From assembly GCF_013184745.1 (NCBI RefSeq), contig NZ_JAATVU010000013.1:1-64000 (forward strand): DNA of 64,000 nucleotides, written 5' to 3'. This document shows, one piece after another, positions 1 to 8,108 of this stretch. The position numbers were made by a program, and so were the translations under genes. The notes beneath the pieces are model-generated. The model worked only from the letters and a program-made list of their open reading frames with translations. It was not told the DNA's origin and made no database searches. The DNA is from Mangrovicoccus sp. HB161399 (GTDB lineage Bacteria; Pseudomonadota; Alphaproteobacteria; Rhodobacterales; Rhodobacteraceae). Each line of letters begins with the position of its first letter. The stretch's first letter is position 1.

Positions 1-153
1 AGGGTGGAGACGAAAATGAACTGCGTGAAGCAGCTCGGCCAGCGGCTGATGTCGCGGGACTTCGACCGCCAGGTGGCCGAGGTCCAGATCCGGGTGGCTG
101 TGCTGAACCGCTTCACGGCGCTCGGCATCCCGATGACCGTGGCCGCAGGATAG
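1..153 (+). pseudogene. IS5-family transposase, C-terminal end only
   Basis: The reading frame enters from the left edge and stops at TAG 151-153 after 50 codons. The residues read R-V-E-T-K-M-N-C-V-K, then LGQRLMSRDFDRQ, then LNRFTALG. This is the conserved tail of IS5-family DDE transposases and aligns with the tail of the second IS element here (near 5920-6068, which has RIEARMRNLKSFGERISSRD). The essential acidic residues lie outside the window, so it cannot be told whether the element is intact. It is called a pseudogene only because it is partial here. Confidence 0.75.
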
Positions 154-190
154 GTGTGTCCGGGGAAAGGGGGGACTGCGGTCATCAGCT

Positions 191-208
191 GATTTGCGCA
201 ACAGTGCC
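191..208. repeat. Right terminal inverted repeat of the first IS element (probable)
   Basis: On the minus strand this reads GGCACTGTTGCGCAAATC, starting with the GGC(A/G)(C/T)TGTTGC pattern typical of IS ends and resembling the GGCGTTGTTGCAGAA ends of the IS at 4940-6122. It lies 38-55 bp past the transposase stop, as expected for an IS right end. The left end is outside the window, so the pairing cannot be checked. Confidence 0.5.
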
Positions 209-393
209 ATGCTGATTAGGTCGTAATTTCCGTTGCCATTGCTTTGCATCCCGACAACAGTCCCACCGCCTGCAGGAGTCGGCGCGTAGGCTTCAAGTAG
301 GATATCGCCGTCATAAATGTCAGCTCCTACAACTTCCTCTGGATCAAAGCTGAACAGAAACTCAAAATTATCAGTCTGTTGTCCTTGGGGCAT
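209..393 (-). pseudogene. N-terminal piece of an unknown protein cut by the IS
   Basis: An ATG at 393 follows an excellent ribosome site (AGGAGG, about 7 nt upstream) on the minus strand and opens a frame beginning MPQGQQTDNFEFLFSFDPEE. After about 61 codons it runs into the IS terminal repeat at 208, so the rest of the gene should lie beyond the element, outside the window. The peptide is acidic with a Gly-rich stretch, has no signal peptide, and I do not recognise the family. Its base composition is clearly less GC-rich than the rest of the window, which suggests acquired DNA. Confidence 0.5.
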
Positions 394-1017
394 GGTTTTT
401 CTCCTCCTGACATTTTTTGAATACCTACTTAGTTCAGCGCGCTCCTTTTCTTACGGAAATTGAACATCGCGCTGCTTGGCCCGAACTTGTCACTCAGAGA
501 GCAGTCTTCGCCCTCTAGCAAGAATTGCATTGATGCGGATCAACCTAAGATTGTTCTTATCCCCGCGAAACTACCCTGTGCATTAGGAAAACGGCTCGCA
601 ACGATCGTCTGCTTAAGTGCGCCCTCCGTCGGCCAGCACGCCGAGATTGCTGCGGAGCGGGTTGAGCGGCTGCTCCGGAGAAGGCTGCAGCGCGGCGTAG
701 CTGGACTCTGAATGGCCGGTCTAGGGAGCGACCGCTCGGCCCTGGCGCTGGCTGGGCCGGTTTACCAAGGACCGCTTCCTGCGCTCTTCGCCAGCAGGGG
801 CGGCAACGATGAGCGGCCGGACTGGCATGGCCCAGCTAGGTCGGCCTCGTCCGACCCAAGATCGGCGCGAGCGGCCGCTTCTGCCGGTTTCCGGGCGCGG
901 TGCCTTCGGGAGGGCAGCATGTCGCACCGCGTTGCTTTCAAGCGTTTTTCAGTTGGCGGGCTGAATGGCGGGTAAGCCGCCCCCATCCAAAAATTTCACA
1001 ATGATCTCAAGGATAGG
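394..1017. other. Gene-free, lower-GC stretch beside tRNA-Ser
   Basis: No reading frame here has a convincing start, codon use or recognisable family. An 83-codon frame at 460-711 and short frames after it lack ribosome sites. Positions 394-620 are much richer in A and T than the surroundings. The stretch lies at the 3' side of tRNA-Ser, the usual position for integrated islands, but no integrase is visible. Confidence 0.5.
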
Positions 1018-1107
1018 TGGCGGAGACGATGGGATTCGAACCCACGAGACGGTTTCCCGCCTACTCCCTTAGCAGGGGAGCGCCTTCGACCACTCGGCCA
1101 CGTCTCC
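1018..1107 (-). tRNA. tRNA-Ser (anticodon GCU)
   Basis: On the minus strand the acceptor arms GGAGACG (1107-1101) and CGTCTCC (1028-1022) pair perfectly. The anticodon stem CTCCC/GGGAG encloses CTGCTAA, giving anticodon GCU (reads AGC/AGU serine codons). A long variable arm and a T arm GTGGGTTCGAATCCCAT follow, with an encoded CCA at 1020-1018. The long variable arm is diagnostic of a class II tRNA, and 90 nt with CCA fits tRNA-Ser. Confidence 0.97.
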
Positions 1108-1110
1108 GCT

Positions 1111-1490
1111 GACCCGTATAGCCGGGCATGGTTGCGAAGTACAAGGTGAAAATGCGAGAGAATTCACCCTGCCCTTGCGGCACCGGAATCCTGCGTAAAT
1201 TCATTGATATATTTATGTTTTCCCAACCTTTTGCCGGGAAGCGCCGCGGGATCCGGACAGACACCACCCGCCAGCCGCCGCCCCCCATGGCCTCCCCAGG
1301 CCAACGCCGCACGGCACCGAGCCTAGCCGTGACCGGCAAGAGGTCCTGCCCCGGCCATGGCGCGCCCGCCTGGCCGTCCTCGCAAATGCGTCTGCGCCGC
1401 ACCCATCGCACCCGTGCCCATCCCGCCCGTCCCGGCCCGCCCCCCGGCAACACGGACGGCCGCTGCACTGGCAGCGGCCGGAGCAGGACA
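1111..1490. other. Intergenic stretch with no supported gene
   Basis: Between the tRNA and the degP terminator there is no frame with a recognisable product. Long GC-rich frames cover it on both strands but look like shadows of low stop-codon frequency. Confidence 0.5.
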
Positions 1491-1493
1491 GGG

Positions 1494-1521
1494 AAAGGGC
1501 CGCCTCCTTGCGGGGCGGCCC
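1494..1521 (-). terminator. Rho-independent terminator of degP
   Basis: Inverted repeat GGGCCGCC (1497-1504) and GGCGGCCC (1514-1521) with a 9-nt loop. On the minus strand it is followed by TTTCCC. It lies about 26 bp past the degP stop codon. Confidence 0.65.
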
Positions 1522-1546
1522 TCGATCCATTCGCGCGGGGGAACGG

Positions 1547-3010
<1,464 letters not shown>

Positions 3011-3249
3011 AAGCGCCTCCTTGAGATTGTGCCTGTGCGGCCGCGGGGCCGCGGGATCCGCCGCGAATGCCGACATGATAGCGCGAAAGGGCACGTGATG
3101 GGCAAGGGCCTGCCGAAAACATAACCGTAACGGGGTTATCACTTCCCTGCGAAAAACCCGGGAGCCGGGTCCGCAATCTGGGCGCGAAGCGCTTTTCCCT
3201 GCGTCAATCCCTGCGTGCCGCCCGGCCGGGACTCCGCCGGAACGCAAAA

Positions 3250-3272
3250 GGGCGGCCTTTCGGCCGCCCCGG
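3250..3272 (-). terminator. Terminator of cycM
   Basis: Hairpin GGGCGGCC-TTTC-GGCCGCCC, followed on the minus strand by TTTT. It lies just downstream of the cycM stop at 3295. Confidence 0.75.
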
Positions 3273-3294
3273 ATTCGCAGGACAAGCAGTCAGA

Positions 3295-3810
3295 TCACTG
3301 GCCGGTGGTCTGCAGGTAGGCCACCAGGTCGGCACGGTCCTCGACCTTCTTCAGGCCGGCAAAGCTCATCTTGTTGCCCGAGATGAAATCCTTGGGGTTC
3401 GCCAGCCAGTGGTCCAGGTTTTCCGGGGTCCAGTCGCCGCCATGGCCCGCGACTGCGTCGGAATAGGCGAAGCCGTCGACCGAACCGATGGCGCGGCCCA
3501 CCACGCCGTCCAGGTGCGGACCGGTGCCGTTGGTGCCGTCGAGCTTGTGGCAGGCCTTGCACTTGCCGAAGACCTTCTCGCCCTTGGACGGATCGGCCTC
3601 CGCCACCAGGGTCGCGAAATCGACCTGAACCTCGGGTTCCGCGGACTCGCCGCCGCCGCCGGTCTCGATCACATAGGCCTGGTCGTGCCCTTCGCCGTGG
3701 CCTCCGCCGGTCGAGTAGAGCAGTTCACCGGCCCAGCCGCCGAGCAGGAACACCAGAAAGGTCCCGCAAAGCCCCGCGGCAACCTTGGTGAACGTCATCG
3801 TGTCAAACAT
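3295..3810 (-). CDS. cycM: Membrane-anchored c-type cytochrome (CycM/c552 type)
   Basis: A 171-residue class I cytochrome c that carries electrons in the periplasm, in Paracoccus relatives between the bc1 complex and cytochrome oxidase. Residues about 8-28 form one uncleaved membrane anchor. A Gly/His/Glu-rich linker follows, then the haem site CKACH and a distal Met ligand in GNKMSFAGL near the end. Length and layout match Paracoccus c552 (CycM). It lies upstream of degP on the same strand but is separated from it by a terminator, so it is probably transcribed alone. Its start faces pheA divergently. Confidence 0.9.
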   Translation of the reverse strand: MFDTMTFTKVAAGLCGTFLVFLLGGWAGELLYSTGGGHGEGHDQAYVIETGGGGESAEPEVQVDFATLVAEADPSKGEKVFGKCKACHKLDGTNGTGPHLDGVVGRAIGSVDGFAYSDAVAGHGGDWTPENLDHWLANPKDFISGNKMSFAGLKKVEDRADLVAYLQTTGQ

Positions 3811-3946
3811 TTCGCTACCCCTGGGTTTCGATGGCCGTATGTAGCGGGTTCCGTTGGCTCACATCAAGGTGTAGAGCCGCGACGAAACGCGCAAATCGCA
3901 TATCTGCGATCCTCCTTGCGCACGAGACTACAGAAGGAGTGAAGGC

Positions 3947-4801
3947 ATGGTAAAGTACATTGCGTTCCAGGGAGAGCCGGGGGCCTACTCCCACCAGGCC
4001 TGCCGCGAAGCGCGGCCCGACTACGAGGTGCTGCCCTGCCGGACCTTCGAGGACGTCTTCGACGCGATGGCCGACGGCAAGGCGGACCTGGCGCTGATCC
4101 CGATCGAGAACACGACCTACGGACGGGTCGCGGACATCCACCGCCTGCTGCCGGGCTCGGGCCTGCACATCGTCGACGAGGCCTTCGTGCGGGTCCACAT
4201 CAACCTGCTGGCCATGCCGGGCGCGACCCTGCGCGACGTGAAGAAGGCCCGCTCGATGTCGGTGCTGCTCGGCCAGTGCAGCGAGTTCCTGCGCGCCAAC
4301 GGCATCGAGGGCGAGAACTGGTCCGACAATGCAGGCGCCGCACGCGACGTGGCAGCGCTCGGCGACAGCTCGGTGGCGGCGCTGGCCTCGGAGCTGGCAG
4401 GCGAGATCTACGGGCTCGACGTGATCGCGCGCCATATCGAGGACCAGTCGAACAACACGACGCGCTTCCTCGTCATGGACCACCATCCGGACCATTCGCG
4501 CCGCGGCACGCACGGCATGATGACCTCGTTCATCTTCCAGGTGCGCAACATCCCGGCCGCGCTCTACAAGGCGATGGGCGGCTTCGCGACCAACGGCGTC
4601 AACATGACCAAGCTCGAAAGCTACATGGTCGGCGGCTCCTTCACCGCCACGCAGTTCTTCGCCGAGATCGAGGGCCATCCCGAGGACGCGCCGGTCGCCC
4701 GCGCGCTGGAGGAGCTGCGCTACTTCACCTCGCGGATGGAGATCATGGGGGTCTACCCCGCCGATCCCCGCCGACAGGACACGGCCCTGGCCGCCGAATA
4801 G
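3947..4801 (+). CDS. pheA: Prephenate dehydratase
   Basis: Converts prephenate to phenylpyruvate in phenylalanine synthesis, in the cytoplasm. The 284-residue protein has the periplasmic-binding-like catalytic fold (FQGEPGAYSHQA at the start, IPIENTTYGRV, and the catalytic NNTTRFLV motif near residue 167), followed by an ACT regulatory domain (KAMGGFATNGVNMTKLES). This is the monofunctional alphaproteobacterial form without chorismate mutase. A ribosome site AGAAGGAG sits about 8 nt before the ATG. Phenylalanine feedback through the ACT domain is expected from the family. Confidence 0.95.
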   Translation: MVKYIAFQGEPGAYSHQACREARPDYEVLPCRTFEDVFDAMADGKADLALIPIENTTYGRVADIHRLLPGSGLHIVDEAFVRVHINLLAMPGATLRDVKKARSMSVLLGQCSEFLRANGIEGENWSDNAGAARDVAALGDSSVAALASELAGEIYGLDVIARHIEDQSNNTTRFLVMDHHPDHSRRGTHGMMTSFIFQVRNIPAALYKAMGGFATNGVNMTKLESYMVGGSFTATQFFAEIEGHPEDAPVARALEELRYFTSRMEIMGVYPADPRRQDTALAAE

Positions 4802-4805
4802 GCAA

Positions 4806-4825
4806 GGCGGCGGCTCCGGCCGCCG
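4806..4825 (+). terminator. Possible pheA terminator
   Basis: Hairpin GGCGGC/GCCGCC with a 7-nt loop, directly after the pheA stop. No T-run follows, so it may be only a stabilising hairpin. Confidence 0.4.
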
Positions 4826-5304
4826 TCCGGACGGCGCGTCCGCGGACGGACCTCGCTCCGCGGATGCCAAGCGCTGCCCTGCCCCGCAGGCCCGGGGAGC
4901 CCGCCGCCCTTCAGCGCGACGGAAGGCAGTCAAGCGACCGGCGTTGTTGCAGAACCCATCGGATTCCGGGATTCACTGCGTGAATCCGGTGGGTTAAGAG
5001 CCTTCCATGACGAAGCCGGAACCCGCCCGCTACTGTACGACGAACTGGAAATCCTATAACCACGCGCTGAAGCGGCGCGGATCCCTGCTCGTCTGGCTGG
5101 ACAAGGACATGACCTGGCTCGCGCCGAAGGCAGGCAAGCCCGGACGTCCACCCGTGTTCTCCGCCGCGGCTATCCAGTTCTACTTGATGGTGAAGGTCCT
5201 GTTCGGCCTGCCACTCCGGCAAACAACGGGCATGGTTTCCAGCATCCTCAAGATGGCAGGGCTGGACTGGCCGGTGCCGGACTTCTCCACGCTCAGCCGC
5301 CGAC

Positions 5305-5353
5305 AGAGTGAGACGGGACAGTGGCCCCTGTGGGGCCGCGAAAGCCCGTCGAA
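5305..5353 (+). repeat. Structured palindromic element, copy A
   Basis: Inner hairpin GGCCCC-TGT-GGGGCC (5323-5337), then GCGAAAGC, enclosed by a six-pair outer stem GACGGG (5312-5317) and CCCGTC (5345-5350). It begins GAGTGAG and ends CGAAC, as copy C does. It interrupts the transposase between SRRQ and the next expected residues and changes the reading frame. Confidence 0.75.
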
Positions 5354-5439
5354 CAATCACCGTCCAGCTCTCGTCTCGCCGGGTGGCAAGCCCTCTGAAC
5401 CTGCTGGCGGACAGTACCGGGATCAAGTTTCTCGGCGAA

Positions 5440-5485
5440 TGAAGAGGGACCGTGGCGCCAGTGGCGCCGCGAAAGCCCGATGAAT
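5440..5485 (+). repeat. Structured palindromic element, copy B
   Basis: Inner hairpin GGCGCC-AGT-GGCGCC (5454-5468), then GCGAAAGC, with a short outer stem GGG (5446-5448) and CCC (5476-5478). The insert brings an in-frame TGA that ends the transposase frame after FLGE. ATGA occurs on both sides of the core and may be a target duplication. Confidence 0.7.
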
Positions 5486-5834
5486 GAGTGGCTGGCGAGA
5501 AAGCATGGCACGCACCGCCGCCGCCAGTACCGCAAGGCCCATCTGGCGATGGACACGGCGACCGGCGACATCCGGGCGGTGGAGTTCACCTCCAGCCGCG
5601 AGGGCGACAGCCCGGTTCTGCCAGCGCTTCTCAACCAGATCCCGGACGGCGAGGAGATCGGCACTGTCACCGGCGATGGAGCCTTCGACACCCGCCGGTG
5701 ACACTCGGCGGTCCTGGCGCGCGGCGGCACGGCGGTCATTCCGATCCGCAGAAACGGACGCCTCTGGAAGGAGGACTGCCCGGCAGCGATCGCCGGAAAC
5801 GACATCCTGCGGGCGACCAGGCGCCTCGGCCGCG

Positions 5835-5881
5835 TTCGCCGGACTTTCGCGGCGCCACTGGCGCCACGGTTCCGGCTCACT
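5835..5881 (-). repeat. Structured palindromic element, copy C (inverted)
   Basis: On the minus strand: GAGTGAG, outer stem GCCGGA/TCCGGC, inner hairpin GGCGCC-AGT-GGCGCC, and GCGAAAGT. It lies in the opposite orientation to copies A and B, splitting the transposase between LGR and WKKW. The outer stem differs from copy A at two pairs, both by compensating changes. Confidence 0.75.
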
Positions 5882-6131
5882 CTGGAAGAAGTGGTCCGGC
5901 TACCATGTCCGGAGCAGGATCGAAGCCCGGATGAGAAACCTGAAGTCCTTCGGCGAGCGGATCTCGTCAAGGGACCCCGATCGCCAGACCGCCGAGATCC
6001 ACATCCGGGTTGCCCTGATGAACCGCTTCAACGCCCTCGGCACCGCCGAGATCGAACGCGTGGCCTGACCTCAACTGGGGAAAGGGGCATCACGTCCTAA
6101 CCCAGACTTCTGCAACAACGCCCAAGAGACC

Positions 6132-6527
6132 TCCCAAGCTGCGGCCGAAGGCGGACGCGGCAGCGCACCTCTCGCGCGGCAAGCTGGCGGCCAGCCCCCG
6201 ACGGGCGGAGGCGCAGCCATTGCGCCGGACCGGCCGGAGCATCTGTCCCGGGCAACATGCGGCAGCCATTGCCGAGGCCGGACGCCGCCGGATCCCCCAG
6301 CCCACCGCGGAGCACGCGCTCGCACGGTCGCCTCCGCCGCGGCGCAAGGGGCGCGGAACAAGGCCCCGCAGGCAGCCAACCGCTTCGCAAAGTTCGGGCG
6401 CCTGCCATGGCTGCAGCCGCCGGGCAGCCGTGACGCGCTCAGGCACGGCCCGCTCGGCAGCAGCCGCTGAACGGGTCCCGGCCGGCAGGCGCCGCAGGGT
6501 GCGGCCGGGCGCCTTGCCGGGCTGCGC
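6132..6527. other. Gene-free stretch
   Basis: GC-rich DNA between the IS duplication and the SRPBCC gene. Overlapping frames exist on both strands, but none has a plausible start signal or recognisable sequence. Confidence 0.5.
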
Positions 6528-6983
6528 TCAGCGCAGGCCCAGCCTGCTGCGGGTGAAATTCACGACGCGGCCGTGCAGCTTCTGCTCCATCGTGCCCTGC
6601 GCCATCCGCAGGGGCTGCAGCATCAGCTTGGCCGCGATGCCGCGCGCCTCGACCCCGATCCCGTAGGCGATCGCGCAGCTCTCCGGCCCCTCCGCCTCGA
6701 TATCGATGCGCACGTCCCCGAAGATGCCGTCCGACTCGTAGGCCAGCGTCAGCCCCTCGCCCCGGCGCACCTCGGAGACATGCAGCTTCACGTCGCGATG
6801 CATGCCCTTGACGCCGACCCCGAGCCGCCAGCGCGTCTCGGTCCCGTCCGGCCAGCCCGGGGCGAATTCGGCGACCTGCACGCCATGGCCCTTCAGGATG
6901 CCGGTCAGCGCCTCGTAATCGGTCAGGGCGGCAAAGGCCTGCCCGGCCGGCACCTCGTAGGTTTCGCGGCTGTGCAGTCTCAT
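6528..6983 (-). CDS. SRPBCC (START/Bet v1-fold) family protein
   Basis: A 151-residue protein beginning MRLHSRETYEVPAGQAFAAL with a ligand-binding-cup pattern of alternating strands. The closing helix (MLQPLRMAQGTMEQKLHGRV) is typical of polyketide cyclase/dehydrase-like SRPBCC proteins. The ligand and reaction cannot be read from sequence. The ATG overlaps the nudC stop as ATGA, so the two are translationally coupled, with nudC first in the operon. It ends with no clear terminator. Confidence 0.75.
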   Translation of the reverse strand: MRLHSRETYEVPAGQAFAALTDYEALTGILKGHGVQVAEFAPGWPDGTETRWRLGVGVKGMHRDVKLHVSEVRRGEGLTLAYESDGIFGDVRIDIEAEGPESCAIAYGIGVEARGIAAKLMLQPLRMAQGTMEQKLHGRVVNFTRSRLGLR

Positions 6984-7966
6984 CGGCAGTCTCCGTCGGC
7001 GGACAGGCTGCCGAGCCGGTCGGCCAGCCAGTGGTCGAGCACGGCGCGGGCGATGGCGCCGTGCCGGGCGGGGGTGATCTCGGGATGCTCGCCGCGGAAG
7101 GACCGCGCCAGCTCCTCTCGGCTGACCCAGCGGGCGTCTTCCAGCTCCTCGGGATCGACGGTGATCCCGTCATCCAGCGCCTCGCCGGCCCAGGCCGTCA
7201 TCAGCTGCGTCGGGAAAGGCCAGGGCTGGCTGGCGAGGTATCGCACGCGCCCGACCGGGACGCCCGCCTCCTCCAGAACTTCGCGGCGCACCGCCGCCTC
7301 CGGGGCCTCGCCCGGCTCGACGAAGCCGGCCAGCAGCGAATACATCCCCTGCGGCCAGCGCGGGTTGCGCCCCATCAGCACGCGGTTGCCATGGGTGACC
7401 AGCATGATCACCACCGGATCGGTGCGCGGATAGTGCTCGCCGCCGCAGGCCGGGCAGAGCCGCTGCCAGCCGCCCTGCGCCATCGCCGTCTTCGCGCCGC
7501 ATTTCGCGCAGTAGCCATGCGTGCCGTGCCACTGGGTCAGCGCGCGGGCCACTGCGGCGGCCTCGGCATCGACCAGCGGCAGCCGGGTCATCACCGCACG
7601 CAGCTCGGCAAAGCGGGTGCCCGGCGGAAAGTCGGGATGGACCTGCTCGGAGAGATCGGCAAAGCGGTCCAGTTCCTCGCCGTCGAGCCCGGCAGGCTCC
7701 CAGCCGGAGATGTCGCAGGCGAAGCAGGGCGCGCCGTCCTCGAGCCCGAGGAAGATCGTCTCCGCCGCGGTGCCCTCCAGCCCCGGCTGGCCGGGCGGCA
7801 GCCAGGCAAGCCGGTCCGCCGGATCGCCCGAAACCAGGAGCTTGCCGCGCCAGACCGGCAGGATGCGTGCATCGGAGCGGGCCAGCAGCTCAGCCGCGCC
7901 CGCGCGAAGGTGCGCGGCACGGTCCAGATCGCTGCCCTGAAAACTGTAGCTGTCCATCTGCGCCAT
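6980..7966 (-). CDS. nudC: NAD(+)/NADH diphosphatase (Nudix hydrolase)
   Basis: Hydrolyses NADH/NAD+ to NMN(H) and AMP; the family also removes NAD caps from RNA. The 328 residues comprise a variable N-terminal domain, a four-Cys zinc ribbon (CAKCG ... CPACG), the Nudix box GFVEPGEAPEAAVRREVLEE followed by AG, and the NADH-specific SQPWPFP motif. I chose ATG 7966 (MAQMDSYSFQ), preceded by AAGGCGG; a frame extends upstream to 8059 but overlaps the divergent gene. It forms a two-gene operon with the SRPBCC gene. Confidence 0.9.
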   Translation of the reverse strand: MAQMDSYSFQGSDLDRAAHLRAGAAELLARSDARILPVWRGKLLVSGDPADRLAWLPPGQPGLEGTAAETIFLGLEDGAPCFACDISGWEPAGLDGEELDRFADLSEQVHPDFPPGTRFAELRAVMTRLPLVDAEAAAVARALTQWHGTHGYCAKCGAKTAMAQGGWQRLCPACGGEHYPRTDPVVIMLVTHGNRVLMGRNPRWPQGMYSLLAGFVEPGEAPEAAVRREVLEEAGVPVGRVRYLASQPWPFPTQLMTAWAGEALDDGITVDPEELEDARWVSREELARSFRGEHPEITPARHGAIARAVLDHWLADRLGSLSADGDCR

Positions 7967-8108
7967 GCTATCCGCCGCCTTGCGAGGTTTCACCGGCGTC
8001 CGAATGACACAGGCCCCGGCAGCGCGCAATTGACCTGCCTCATGGCAGCGCATGGACAAGGACCGGATGCTGTTGATAGCAGTTGTCCCGAGGCCAGCAG
8101 GAGACGTC

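Larger units (their letters stand above)
5007..6068 (+). pseudogene. IS5-family transposase, broken
   Basis: The coding sequence starts at ATG 5007 (MTKPEPARYCTTNWKSYN) and is followed in frame to FSTLSRRQ. There a palindromic insert shifts the frame by one. Coding resumes as NLLADSTGIKFLGE in the next frame, which ends at a stop inside the second insert. It continues from about 5480 (NEWLARKHGTHRRRQYRKAHLAMD) to a TGA at 5699-5701, where the family has a Cys codon (DTRR-C-H). A third, inverted insert splits ILRATRRLGR from WKKWSGYHVRSRIEARM, and the tail runs to 6068. Three inserts plus a nonsense change leave no functional transposase. Confidence 0.85.
4940..6122 (+). mobile_element. Decayed IS5-family (IS903-like) insertion sequence
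   Basis: The ends are inverted repeats, GGCGTTGTTGCAGAA at 4940-4954 and its complement at 6108-6122. Flanking 9-mers CAAGCGACC (4931-4939) and CAAGAGACC (6123-6131) match at 8 of 9 positions, which fits the 9-bp duplication of the IS903 group. At 1183 bp the element is about 130 bp longer than typical, because it holds three copies of a small palindromic unit (5305-5353, 5440-5485, 5835-5881). A hairpin at about 4966-4989 lies between the left end and the transposase start. Confidence 0.85.

Noticed and set aside
460-711. 83-codon frame as a real gene
   Set aside because: It has no ribosome site and no recognisable motif, and its codon use does not match either the host genes or the neighbouring truncated gene.
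6090-6446. 118-codon minus-strand frame after the IS
   Set aside because: Arg/Ala/Gly-rich composition, no start signal and competing frames on both strands indicate noise.
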